Shown: one piece after another, positions 53,693 to 64,000 of the stretch
How the letters are laid out: each line of letters starts with the position of its first letter
Numbering within the stretch: the first letter of the stretch is position 1
NCBI RefSeq assembly: GCF_000835495.1
Contig: NW_015622543.1
Span: 2,338,806-2,402,805 of the forward strand
From: Cladophialophora immunda
Lineage: Eukaryota > Ascomycota > Eurotiomycetes > Chaetothyriales > Herpotrichiellaceae
DNA: 64,000 nucleotides
Direction of reading: 5' to 3'
The notes under the pieces: model-generated
Database searches by the model: none
The model's input: the letters and a program-made list of their open reading frames with translations, nothing else
What the model was told of the DNA's origin: nothing
Program-made: the position numbers and the translations under genes

Positions 53693-55360
53693 ATGGCCGT
53701 GCTCAGGATTCTGCTCTCCTCGCTCGTTGGCGCTTCGGGGGTCGTCGCCGCCTCACGCCCTTATTCGTCTGCCTACCTCCAGAAACAATTCCCCCAAACC
53801 TTCACGGACTCCTACAACATCCTGAAGTATGTGGGTGGGATCGGCCCGTACTCAGACCGCGTGGGCTACGGGATCGATCCCAATCCTCCACAAGGCTGTG
53901 CTGTTGATCAGGTCATTATGCTAATGCGTCACGGGGAGCGCTACCCGGACACCACGACATACGGGAGGATCGAAGCCGTACTCAACAAGCTGCATTCCGC
54001 AGGTATTTCTCAGTGGTCGGGAGATCTCGCCTTCCTGAATGACTGGACCTTTTATATCAACGACCCCGGCTACCTGGAACAGGAGACATTCTCGGGCCCG
54101 TACTCGGGGCTGTTGCATGCCTTGAGACAAGGGACCGAGTACCGTGCCCGCTACGGTCACCTGTGGGACGGCGACTCCGTTGTGCCCATATTCGCCAGCG
54201 ACTACGAGCGCGTCATCGAGACGGCGAGATATTTCGGCATGGGATTCTTCGGGTACAACTACTCCACCAATGCCGCGATCAACGTGATATCCGAGAATGC
54301 CACCCGGGGAGCAAACAGCTTGACGCCTAGCTGCCCGGCCGACACGGGCTTGCTGGCTTGCTTCTACGCCTCGAGAAGTTTGCCGCAGTTCAACGTGGCC
54401 GCGGCGAGGCTGAATGCTCAGAACCCCGGCCTCGATCTGAACTCGACCGACATCGCGACGTTGATGAGTGAGGAACCCTCTCCCTCATTTGCAGGATACA
54501 GGCAGAAGAAAGAGTCACTGACTTGACATCCTCTGACTGCAGGCGTGGCTCCCTACGAGCTTCAAGCCCGTTCTTATTCACCGTGGGTGGACGCGTTCAC
54601 GCTTGACGAATGGGTGGCATTCGGGTATATTCAAGACTTGACCTACTACTATTGTTCTGGGTACGTTCATATAAGTTGAGGGAGAATTATCATCTACTCC
54701 TCTTCAGCTCTTCTAAACTTCAAGCTGACCTTCCCCTCTCCTTATAGCCCAGGAGATCCATATGAAATCGCCGTCGGCCAGGTTTTCGCTAACGCGTCCC
54801 TGGCACTTCTGGAAGCCGGCCCCAGCCACGGCACAATGTGGTGGAACTTGTCAGTGCAGCCCCTTTGCCCGTGTACCGAGCTTCCAACTGACCACCTCTT
54901 CTTTGAGCTCTACAGCGCCCACGACGCCAACATCACCCCCGTGGTGGCGGCACTGGGGCTCGACGTGCCCTCGTCGCCGCTCCCCAACGACACCATCCCC
55001 TTCCCGAACCCGTACCGATCGACCGACATCGTGCCCATGGGCGGCCACCTCGTGCTCGAGCGCCTCTCGTGCAACGCCACCTCGGCCCCGACCCCCGCGG
55101 GCGTCTACATCCGCGCCCTGATCAACGAGGCCGTGGTGCCCTGGCCGACCTGCCAGTCCGGGCCCGGCTACTCGTGTCCGATGGCCGACTACAGCGCCAT
55201 GATCGCCCGCGGGCCCGACTTCGTGCAGATGTGCAACGTCTCCGCGCTGGGGTATCCCGAGTACCTCGACTTCTGGTGGGACTTCAACACCACCGCCGAG
55301 TTGAACTTCCAGAACGGCAGCATCCCCTGGCAGCAGACGTATACCCACGTCAATGGATAG
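53693..55360 (+). CDS. Secreted histidine acid phosphatase (phytase-like)
   Basis: Three exons: 53693-54467, 54543-54660 and 54748-55360. Introns of 75 and 87 nt have GTGAGG/CTGCAG and GTACGT/TATAG ends. The product is 501 residues. A signal peptide covers residues 1-20. The active-site motif RHGERYP (79-85, nucleophile His80) and the proton donor HD at 356-357 (SAHDANITP) are both present, as in branch 2 histidine phosphatases. Several Asn-X-Ser/Thr sites (for example NYS, NAT, NST, NAS) and paired cysteines fit a glycosylated secreted enzyme. It hydrolyses phosphate monoesters; whether phytate is preferred is not decidable. The splice at intron 1 joins TLM to SVAPYELQAR in frame. The final exon is very GC-rich. 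Confidence 0.92.
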
Positions 55361-56435
55361 AAGGTCCAAGGACTGGCGGTGGGGAGGGATGGTGTCAGTT
55401 CGGTTTTCCCGGCGCTCGCAAAAGTATGACATGGACCGATAGTGGTGGCTTGCTGGGTCGCTGATCGCCACGTCCTGCTGGATTCTAGGAAAAATATCCC
55501 GGTGACGAGTTGATGTACATAGACCCATACGTAAACAGAGCAACGTGCAAAGAGTGGAAACCTAATATAAGAAAGACAATATAGCAAGGACGTCCACGGT
55601 ATTCTTCTCTTCTTTTCCTTTTTTTATGAAGCTAGCATCATCCTCCATCGCCTCAGACAGACCTCGAAACCAGCCGTCCTCCGCGCAGAGAGAAGAGCCA
55701 AATAAATAGCAAGTGAAGCAAGGATAAGTCCAGGCTACTAGCCAGCCCAAGAATGCGCACGCCCCAACACTCGCGTTGAAAGCATACTTCCCCCGTGATC
55801 GGGCAGTGGGATGGGTTATACACCCCTCAGAGACCCTGATTCAGTGCTGTGCGTCCAGTGTATTCAACAATCATCCGTCTTTAGATCTATATACCTTACG
55901 TACAAACCTACCGACCTGCCTACCAACTAACCGAAGGAAGGCAGGACGGATATGCTGCCCCAGTACCCCGGTTCAGGCTCTGCGCACGAAAGCAAGGGAC
56001 GGAGGGAGCGAGTAGAGGAGATTCGAAACGTAACGCCCGAAAGCGTAGCTAGTGGAATGACAGGCAGAAGCACAAACAGAGCAAGGAACGGCGAACAAAG
56101 TGAAGCGAAGGTAGAGAGACAGAAGGAGGAAGGGATGCGATGCTGCTGGAGCTATATCAACAGGACAACAAATGTCGTGGAGTGATTCCCGATCCGCGGG
56201 TCTTATCGTCTCTAGCAGGCTCGTGGCGACGATATCAACATTGCATTGCGCATGCTCTCGTAAAGAAAACGCTGGAAGCCGGTCGTGTGAGTAGGTAGGT
56301 AGGTAGGTAGGTACGTAGGTAGGCACGCTTCCGCCGTGGGCGACACTGGCAAATGACAAAGGTCTGTACCGACGGCCGACGCAGAAATCTTCTCCTCAAC
56401 GCCCACCTCTACATGCAAACCTCGCCATGTCGAGG
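55361..56435. other. Convergent intergenic region
   Basis: About 1.1 kb between the acid phosphatase and the Get5-like gene, which converge. It contains a TAGG-type tract at 56290-56323. No gene is recognised. Confidence 0.45.
56290..56323. repeat. GTAG/TAGG tetranucleotide microsatellite
   Basis: Eight imperfect tandem copies of GTAG with one GTAC variant. It lies in the 3' flank of the Get5-like gene. Confidence 0.85.
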
Positions 56436-57328
56436 TCAAGGCTTCTCGATCGAACTCCTCCACGCCCGCTCGAATATCCCCTTGACCCTCTCGGCCTCGT
56501 CGGGCTCGCCGATCCGCTGCGCCAGGAACCTTTGCAGCTCGTCCCAAAACTCCTTGGACTCCAGGACGCTCGGCGCCGCCGTCTGCACGCCTTGCATCGG
56601 CGACCCCCCGGCGCCTGCATTCTTGCCCTCGGTCTGCGCCCCCGCCGTCGCCAGGGCCTCGGCGATGGTCCCGTGCAGGGACGCCGTGATCTGGGTCTGC
56701 GGCGGGTCCGGCGCGCCGCCCATGACCATCACGCCGAACTCGACGTCCGAGCCCGTGGTGGTGCCCGACCCCTCCAGCGCCTCCGCGACGGTCCGCTTGC
56801 TCGGCGGTATGGGCTTCTTGTGCAGCAGCAGCTTGATCTTGTCCAGGGGGACCACGCCCGCGCCCCCCAGGTACGCCTGGATCCGCTCCTTGAGGGCGTG
56901 GATGGTCGCCGTCGCGGGCGGGACGGAGGGGAGGATGAGCGTCATGTTGGGGTTGCGCGGCGACTTCAGGATCAGCGTGATGGTCGGCGTCGAGGGCTCG
57001 GAGCCCGGTGGCGGTTCGGCGACGGGGACCGATTTGGGTGGCGGCGGGTGCGGCGGCGTCGAGAGCTTGGGCAGGGTGTACTGCTCATCACACACAAAAG
57101 GCTCGTCAGCACGTGTAGCTTCATCTCGTCCAGCACGCGATCGCCTCATCGCATGCCCGCGCGGCGCAGGTGGTTCCTCGCGCAGGCTGCCACCGCAGCC
57201 ACCCAGGCAAGACTCACCGGCAGCCGCATCTGGAACGTCGTCGGATCAAAGACATGGTCGGGCTGGTACTTGTTCGGTTTGTTGTCCAGCGACGTGAGGA
57301 ATTGCTTCGCGAATTGGAGGTCGCCCAT
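56436..57328 (-). CDS. Get5/Mdy2-like ubiquitin-domain protein
   Basis: Two exons: 57328-57218 and 57080-56436. The 137-nt intron has a GTGAGT donor and a GAGCAG acceptor, in phase 0; the product is 251 residues. The N-terminus, MGDLQFAKQFLTSLDNKP then DHVFDPTTF, is the Get4-binding N-terminal module found in fungal Get5 homologues. The splice joins RLP to YTLPKL. A ubiquitin-like fold follows at about 70-145 (ITLILKSPRNPNMTLILPSV, then LDKIKLLLHKKPI and KRTVAEAL). The C-terminal helix pair (EFWDELQRFLAQRIGEPDEA) matches the family's dimerisation region. Get5 with Get4 and Sgt2 delivers tail-anchored proteins to Get3 for insertion in the ER membrane. In this window Tom5 and Bet1 are themselves tail-anchored. 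The assignment rests on domain order. Confidence 0.83.
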
Positions 57329-57727
57329 GTTGCCGGTTCGGGCTTGCCGCTCTTCCTCCAGACGGCGGAGGGCGTGTTGGAGGGCGAACGCTGCCAGACT
57401 GGAGTGTAGCCGACAAAGAGAGTGTGTAGGTCTAGCCGGGTAGCGAGGGACGTCAGGGTCGAGATCAGACGTCGACCGAAGTTGTTGGTCAAGAATACGT
57501 ATGCAGCCGTCCGCATGGGGTGGAGCGGCCTGACATCACCACGCGAGGCTGAGCAGGCTGCGCGAGGCTGAGCGAACGTCAACTTTCGAGAAGTTACGGT
57601 CCAAAAACACGAATATTGCATTAATCTCTATGGAAACATCAAGGAGCTCAAATGGTATCATCGGCAGAATCATAAATCCCTTCACATCATGAATACAAGA
57701 TTACCCAACCGTATTCCAACTCCGGCT
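57329..57727. other. Intergenic region upstream of the Get5-like gene
   Basis: About 400 bp between two minus-strand genes. The frame of the Get5-like gene stays open above its ATG for about 20 codons, with an Arg/Glu/Gln-rich composition. No acceptor or better start proves an extension. Confidence 0.4.
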
Positions 57728-59458
57728 CTAGAAGACAGGAACGATATTCTCATTATTGCCATCCGTCCCCTCCACGTACCAAGCATGGTGCACCGTCTTC
57801 AAGCTGCCCAGCCTCTTCAGGCTGGTCGAGCGGCTGACACTGCCCATCCTCGAGACACCCTGTCTCAAGCTCTTGAACCGCGTGATCGGCGGTTTGTTTT
57901 CCGCGTCGTTCACCGACAAGTGCTGGTTCCTCTCCACCTCGGCCGACTTGGACCGCGGAACGACGTCGATGTGGTCGGGGACCCCGGTCTGGTACTCGCT
58001 GTCGGATTCCGTCACGCTGATCTGAGGTTTGACCACCTCCTTCATGCTGTCATGGCTGGAGACCGAGGCCTGGTCGCGGAGGTCGACCATCTCGAAGGCG
58101 TCCTGCTCGTCCTTGCCGCCCACGAACGAAAACGGGGTCTGAGGGCGGTCCGCCGGTTCGCTGCCCGCCGAGAGCTTGGTGTAGTGGGCGTCTCGCTCGT
58201 TGCCGGGTCCTTGCATGGCGGTGCTGATCATGTTGATCAGGGTCCCGGCGCTCTGCTCTCCACTCTGGCGCGCGAGCTGCTGGCTGGGAAGGGGCGCCGC
58301 GGCCGACGCGGCGGTCTTGTCCTTCTTGCTGAGACGCCGCGAGAGCGAGCGGGCGAGGGAGGAGTTGCGGAACAGTTTGAACTCTTGCTTGGTGGCCTTG
58401 GCCACGAGCGGCGAGTCGTCCCCGTAGGTCGAGAAGGGCGAGTTGACTGCCCGGTACGTCGAGGCCGACGGGGGGATCACGTCAATCTTGGGGTACGCTG
58501 GGTTGTTTCCCGGCGCGTTGGGCTGGATGGAGAGACCGGGCCTCATGGCGGGGTGGTTGGCCATGGGCATCGGGGCGGTGGCGGGACCTGATCCGTTGGG
58601 ACGGAGCTGGTCGAAGGGATTGGGCACCGGGCTTGGCCGCTTGTATCGTCCGCACCTCGTGCAGCACCGCGTCCCCGTCGACGACCCGGGTGAACTGGAC
58701 GGCCCCGCGGTGCTCTCCGACAGCCTGGACGAGCCCAGGGACGTCTGCCCGTCGGAGACGGTGCGAGCATGCGCGGTCGTCGTGGGCATGGGCGCGGGGG
58801 TCATCGTGGGAGGGGTCGACTCCGCCGCATTGGACCTGCGTTTCCCACACTGGTTGCAGCCGTGCCCGTGCCCGTGCCCGTGCCCGTGCCCGTCGCCCTG
58901 ACCGTGTTTCTTGCCGCACTTTCCACACTTGTGCGCGTTGGACAGAGCGTCTGACACCTCCGTGGGGTTGATGGGATCGGATGCTTGACGCTTGTACACC
59001 GGCGGGAGCGCGCCATCGTGCATGTCCTTCGCGACCTTCACGACCTTGGGCTTCTCCTTCTCGTGAGCAGGGTTGGACCCGGGGTACGGCTTTCCGTCGA
59101 GGCGGCGCAGATCGACCGATTTGCGCTGGTCGCCGCTGGGCCTCTGCGGCTTCGGCGCTTGAATGGGTGCTTGTGAGGCGCGCTCGACGGGACTGGATTC
59201 GGCGATGGGCGAGACTGGAGAGAAAGGCGCTGCTGGCGGCGTGGCGGTCGAAGCCGGCCCCGGTCTGAAATTCGGGGAGAAGGGGTTCGTGTCAGGCAAA
59301 GGGTCATTGTAGGAGCTGGGTAACACGGCCGTGCTGACAGTCACGGGCGGCTGCGTGCCCTGAGGCAGATTCTCGTAGGGCACAGCGGTCTGGAGCGAGC
59401 CTGGGGGCACCACCTTGCCTGAGTAGGCGGGTGGAGGTGACTTTGTCAATTTGGTCAT
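57728..59458 (-). CDS. Low-complexity protein with CxxC pairs and a Gly-His run (unknown function)
   Basis: A single frame of 576 codons; the ATG at 59458 has context CCACCATGA. The N-terminal 150 residues are Pro/Ser-rich. A possible metal-binding region lies at about 179-212: KCGKCGKKH, then a GHGHGHGHGHG run, then CNQCGKRR. A further CCTRCGRYK pair is near residue 270. The CxxC pairs are spaced as in zinc-ribbon or zinc-knuckle proteins. After about 330 there is a better conserved part (FKLFRNSSLARSLSRRLSK, GTLINMISTAMQGPG, then RFKSLRQGVSRMG and HHAWYVEGTDG at the end). Similar proteins occur throughout Pezizomycotina without known function. The Gly-His run is encoded by a hexanucleotide microsatellite, so its length probably varies between strains. 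Confidence 0.8.
   Translation of the reverse strand: MTKLTKSPPPAYSGKVVPPGSLQTAVPYENLPQGTQPPVTVSTAVLPSSYNDPLPDTNPFSPNFRPGPASTATPPAAPFSPVSPIAESSPVERASQAPIQAPKPQRPSGDQRKSVDLRRLDGKPYPGSNPAHEKEKPKVVKVAKDMHDGALPPVYKRQASDPINPTEVSDALSNAHKCGKCGKKHGQGDGHGHGHGHGHGCNQCGKRRSNAAESTPPTMTPAPMPTTTAHARTVSDGQTSLGSSRLSESTAGPSSSPGSSTGTRCCTRCGRYKRPSPVPNPFDQLRPNGSGPATAPMPMANHPAMRPGLSIQPNAPGNNPAYPKIDVIPPSASTYRAVNSPFSTYGDDSPLVAKATKQEFKLFRNSSLARSLSRRLSKKDKTAASAAAPLPSQQLARQSGEQSAGTLINMISTAMQGPGNERDAHYTKLSAGSEPADRPQTPFSFVGGKDEQDAFEMVDLRDQASVSSHDSMKEVVKPQISVTESDSEYQTGVPDHIDVVPRSKSAEVERNQHLSVNDAENKPPITRFKSLRQGVSRMGSVSRSTSLKRLGSLKTVHHAWYVEGTDGNNENIVPVF
58861..58893. repeat. Coding GTGCCC hexanucleotide microsatellite
   Basis: Five tandem GTGCCC units, GGGCAC on the coding minus strand, encode the alternating Gly-His run of the protein above. 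The repeat keeps the frame because its unit is six bases. Confidence 0.9.
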
Positions 59459-62400
59459 GGTGGTTGTCTGGCGTTTACAACTTCACACTGACGAAATAGC
59501 AATATAACGATCGGACGTGTAGTACTGGAGTTGAAGTGAAAGACAGAAAGACAGAAAGAAGAGGCTGGGTGGTGGTATCGGAGTGAGTGACGGTGAGCAG
59601 CAGGTTACGAGCGAACGCACCAGAGGAGATCGACAACGTCAACACTCCCCGAAAAAGGGACGGTCGAGAAAGAGCGGAAATGCAGGAGCAGAAGCCGGGC
59701 TGCTGCAGAGGGAGCGAAAACCCAACAGTTGGAAGTGTGAACGAGGATGGAGATGACGCCGGCTCGAGGGTGGACGACAGGCAGATATGAGGGCCGCCAG
59801 ATGGAGGCAGACGGCCACAAGAATGGACACCGATGGCGGATGGTTGGCTGCAGCCCGGTGCCTTGGTATTGCTTTGTTTGCGAGCCGAGCTATACTGCGA
59901 GAAGGTGGCCATGACCTAAATCACCTAGATCACCTAAACCACCCCTCCCAGGCTGTGCGCGAGCAAGGTTTGGGCAGGGCACGGCAGGGCTAGAAGCAGG
60001 ATGGTGGACGGTAGCAGTCCGGCACCGCACATGTTTGGGCTAAAAACGAGTCCTGGAAAGTACCTGGCGCACCTAAGGCCGTCATGGCTTCCAGGCTGCT
60101 CGGCTGCTAAAACCGGCTCAACTGTGGCGGGCTGGCACAAAGCCCCCATCCCCCCAGAACCACCGTTTCGACAACGAAATCTCAATCGTCTCCCCATCCT
60201 CCAGACCCCCCATTTCGACCACACCAACGGATGCTCAATCGACACAGACGCTCGCACCTCTGAACCAAGCTGGCGCGAAGGGAGCACGAGAATGGGTGCG
60301 GCCGAGCTGAACGAGCGTGTGCTGCTGTGTGACGTACAGGCGAGGGCGTCGGTACCTCGATTTGGCGGGCATCACCACCAATTCTCAGGTACCCTGACCT
60401 CAGATGCGGGCGGCCCTCGCATCCAAGTTGGCAAAGAGGGACAGGAAAAAAGCCACCTGGGGCCACCCCTGGTCAGTGCCTGGGGCCCAAGAAACGGCGC
60501 TGGCCAATGCCCAGAGGCTGCGCCACCCACGCCCACCGAAAAAAGGGGGAGGAGCTCGTCTGGAATTCTCCATGTGGTCTAGTCTCGCGGTGTGGCTTGT
60601 CCGTTGCTATCTTGGGCACCGTCCAAACACATCGAGCCTTGGCGAGGAGCCAGCAGGGATCGTTCCCACGAGAAACAAGGCTTTTCTAGCTGCCCGCCAC
60701 GAGATTGGAGTAGGGTCTATAGAGAACGTGCTGCGAACTGGTACGGACGGAGGACCAAGCATATCGTCGGAGCTTGGCCAGATAGGGGATGGGGAGAACG
60801 ACCTCCCATGAATCAACAGCTACCACGTGCACACGGTTATCGTCGCCATTGACTGAGCCAATCGATGCGTGACGAGCGACTGGAGAGGGACGGAGAGGAT
60901 GACTGATAGAGGCCACGGATTCAACAACCCGGCCGAGTGAGCAACACTTTCGCCCCGACGGATCCCCGTTGTTGTAGGCAGGATCCGTGGCGGGCACGAC
61001 GATCTCATACACGACGCTCACCGTTTGCCGTGGGAAGCCCGAGCGCGCTGGCCTCTGGAGAGCTTGATAGGCTACATTTGCTCCTTGATTAAATCGAAGG
61101 AGTGGAAAACATCAGCACCGCTGCGGGAAGGAAGCAGGACCGTCGCGTGATCACAAGATCCGCTCCCACTCTCGTCCGCCCAAGCACGACATCACTTCGC
61201 GGATCGACGGCACCGTAGGGCGAGATCGGTGGCACAGGGCCGCAGGAATAAGAATATTGCCTCTCGCGACTACAGGATGGGCAGACCGCCATCCTTCACT
61301 CCTCTCCCGATAGCTTGTTGCGAGATATATGTGGAGCGGTCCGGTGTAGGGTGTATAAATAACCACGGCCTGGCGACGCCGCTCCATATGCCCGTCGAGG
61401 CCATCATGATCGTCTGGGGTTTGACAGCCAGGCAGGAGGTGAGGGAGCTCCAGTCACTCGAGCAGCTCATTTCACAATCTGTGCGACTTTCCCGTTGTGT
61501 CGGACCTTGCATTCCAGATGTCCAAGTAGCATGCACTGGGGTCCAAGATTCAACGTGGACAGAAGCAAGTTATCGCTTTCGTATCGACCAAGTCGTACCT
61601 GCGCAGAAGTCCAAGCGGCAAGGTCGCCTGTGCAACCTCTCGACACTCGTCCTCTGGAGTCCTGCCACTGGATCTGTGCCACCTGCTTACCGAAGACATT
61701 TACCGATATGTCGGATATGAGGGCCACGACTTACACGGGCCTATCATGTTTTCTTCTGTCGATTTGGCGCATGCAAGGACCCGAGACCACTGGTGGCTGA
61801 GCTGTTGCTCGTATACCAACACCGCCATCTTCGCGACTGAAGTGGGAGGCCGCCTGACAGGCACATGCCTGAGAAAGCCGGCATGCAAGGGCGGTTCTGA
61901 CGGTTCAACGACAACCACTGTCGTTGCGGCGTGGTCCTGCGTACGACGTGTCCATCCTGGGGAAGGCCCGTGGTATGCAGGAGTTGCCAACCTGCGCGTG
62001 TAGTCAACTGCCGACAATCTGATTCGAGGCGAGGGACCTACCAAGGTGCAGGGTAACAAGAACTGGGAAGATGCTGGGAGCACCTGGCCCCGACGTGCTT
62101 TGTATAGAATCGCAGCAGGAAGGTGGTGAGAAGGTCAGCACCCAAAGCAGCAGTCGGTACAGACGTTGTAGAGATCCTCACCCAAATCGCAGCAGATGAG
62201 GCCTCATGGCATCGCTTGCTGACAGGCGGAGATGGCGAGGTGCCGTTTCCAGTCTGTGCAACATTTGGCATTGTCTATTGTAAGCGTTGGCATCGTTGTA
62301 CTGAGTACGGAGTACTCGTCGGCTCTTTCAATCCGGTAGTCGATTGAGATACGCAGTTCGGCCGAAGTCAGGCACGGCGCAGATTGGATCGCACACGGCA

Positions 62401-63035
62401 CACACGCCGAGTTGAGGGATACATTTTCATTTTCACAGGTCTGGGAATTGTTCGCCGGGCGAACCCCTGATATTCTTTGTCCTCGAGAGTGGTCATTCTC
62501 AAAATAGAAAGAATCACGGTGGAATCGTTCTATCGCAGCGTAAACCTCCCCCTCCATCCGGCACGAGCGGACTACGATGCAAGTCAGAACCAGTCAGGCA
62601 AACGAGCAGGGGCGTGGTCAAACTGCAGAAACTGAATCTTCACAAGCCTCGCACAAATGGCGGGGTGGCGGGCGTTGTCCAGGATTCTTGATGGAGTCTG
62701 AGGTCCGTTAGCGGGCCGCCGAATGGGGGACGGTTTTATATCAAGACCAGGGACGAGCACGCTTTGGGAGGAGACGACCTCGCTTGCGTCAATAATTGCG
62801 CCTTGCTCTGGACCAGATTGGACCTTCGTGTCCGGCAGGGTCTCTGGCGTTATCTATTGTCTACAGAGAAAGGAGAATATTAATCGATAAAAAAAAGGGG
62901 GGGGAGTGTAGCGCATTGTCGAATGCTCCATCCGATCGATTAGCAACAATGATAGTGTGCTTCTCCCCTGGCTATTGTCGGATGAGGCGCTGGACGGTGC
63001 GGAAAGTTGGCGAAACTCGTGGTGAACCCGCGTCC

Positions 63036-63066
<31 letters not shown>

Positions 63067-64000
63067 GGTCACCTCGCTTCAAGGCTGAAGAAGGACGGCC
63101 ACTTAGCGCGCTGGTTGAGGGCGGTCGTGGGTCTCCATATTATGAGACAAGATCTCTAGACCAGGCTGGGAACGTACAGTCTCCTGAGCCTCATTGACGC
63201 CTATCGCCGTAGTATCGCCACTAGCTGCTCTATCCGGCAACGGCATGCCGAAAGGGGGGTATAATGCGATCCTCCTGATATGGGCGTGTCATCAAGAAAA
63301 GGAGAAGGGGGCTTGATCCACCCCCAAAGTTCGGCTGCAAGACACAAAGAGATTGTTTGCTGCCACAGAACAGGTATTATGCAGGGCGCATGTGGTTTTT
63401 CTCGCGTCTGTAACTGCAATACTATCGATCTATGATTTCAACGTGGATCAGTGGTCGCGGTCGTGTAGCGAGGGAGCCCCTATCTTTGACATGATTACCC
63501 ATCCACCGCCTGCACTTTGCAGATCCGATCCCCCTAACGCCACATGTGCACCAGGATTTCTTGCGGCGGTGTGGTTGTGGCGGGCGTTTGGGTCAGGCAA
63601 ACAACACCCATCTCCCTGAGAACGCCCCCACCCCCCGACCAGGGCGTGATGAGCCGCAGACGGACAGACTGTTGCGGCCGGATGGAAGCCGAGATGGAAA
63701 TTCTTTCGCCAGACAGCTGGTGTCACTTCGTTTGCGGGAAGAGGGGGAGGAGGTGGAGAACTGATCCTGATGCCCAGGCTCCACCAGACCCCAGAAGGCT
63801 TGGAGGGAGCTTGGCGGCAGAAAAGGGATAGCGTCAGGGCCTGACGCCAAATATAGAGACGGCGCACAAGGCTCGCTAGACCATGCACGGTGTGGCGTCA
63901 CGCCAAAACGGAAGTTAGCTGGGACAAAGGTGAAGCATGTTTGATCCATCCTGGCCCATCCCCTGGCCCTCAGCGCCCCAAGGCCGGGATCCCCTTCCCC
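59459..64000. other. Gene-free right end of the window
   Basis: These 4.5 kb hold no gene I can support on either strand. All frames are below 200 codons and lack motifs or consistent splicing. The promoter of the CxxC protein gene is at the left edge. A CT dinucleotide tract lies at 63043-63066 and an A-run followed by a G-run at 62889-62908. A gene continuing beyond 64000 cannot be excluded. Confidence 0.45.
63043..63066. repeat. CT dinucleotide microsatellite
   Basis: Twelve tandem CT units in intergenic sequence. Confidence 0.9.

Noticed and set aside
56427..57443. A 338-codon plus-strand frame.
   Set aside because: Antisense shadow of the Get5-like gene in GC-rich sequence; Arg-rich with no motif.
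57689..58591. A 300-codon plus-strand frame.
   Set aside because: Antisense shadow of the CxxC-protein gene; its composition reflects GC-rich codons of the real gene.

Overview
This window is nuclear DNA of a filamentous ascomycete (Pezizomycotina). The genes carry short spliceosomal introns, mostly 48-160 nt, with GTRNGT donors, CTRAC-type branch points and YAG acceptors. Start codons usually have A at -3. Several proteins are fungal hallmarks: a fused glutamate synthase of about 2,150 residues, Tom5, Rcf2, a Get5-type protein and an AA11-like lytic polysaccharide monooxygenase. A short TTAGGG array matches the usual filamentous-fungal telomere repeat. The class cannot be fixed from sequence reading alone; long intergenic gaps (1-4.5 kb) are compatible with Dothideomycetes or Eurotiomycetes.

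Layout. 0.5-6.1 kb: two conserved proteins of unknown function. 6.4-11.1 kb: a questin-oxidase-like enzyme, a short-chain dehydrogenase and a methyltransferase-like protein, possibly a small metabolic group. 11.4-12.4 kb: an F-box-like fungal protein with an uncertain N-terminus. 14-22 kb: APC/C subunit Apc8/Cdc23, a trans-3-hydroxy-L-proline dehydratase of the proline racemase family, the SNARE Bet1, and an Apc15-like APC/C subunit. 23.3-30 kb: the four-exon glutamate synthase gene with a 3.1 kb upstream gap. 33-35.3 kb: an FG nucleoporin (Nup57/Nup54) and, converging on it, a 49-residue Tom5 gene split over three exons that is invisible as a simple ORF. 37-41 kb: a Dal5-type MFS permease and a single-pass membrane protein, followed by a short interstitial telomeric array. 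41.4-48.3 kb: Iws1/Spn1, Rcf2 and a THEM6-type hotdog thioesterase. 51-55.4 kb: a secreted AA11-like LPMO and a secreted histidine acid phosphatase. 56.4-59.5 kb: a Get5-like ubiquitin-domain protein and a low-complexity protein with CxxC pairs and a Gly-His run. 59.5-64 kb: no gene recognised.

Functional themes. Most genes are single-copy housekeeping functions without operon-like organisation: cell-cycle ubiquitylation (Apc8, Apc15), nitrogen assimilation (GOGAT), mitochondrial import and respiration (Tom5, Rcf2), ER-Golgi traffic and tail-anchored protein insertion (Bet1, Get5), transcription and nuclear transport (Iws1, Nup57). Accessory metabolism is represented by the hydroxyproline dehydratase, MFS permease, LPMO, acid phosphatase and the oxidase/SDR/methyltransferase group. 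No transposon, rRNA, tRNA or CRISPR was recognised. The least expected items are the cryptic Tom5 gene, the interstitial telomeric array, the two APC/C genes 4-6 kb apart, and the 2.8 kb region at 42.6-45.4 kb whose coding status is unclear.
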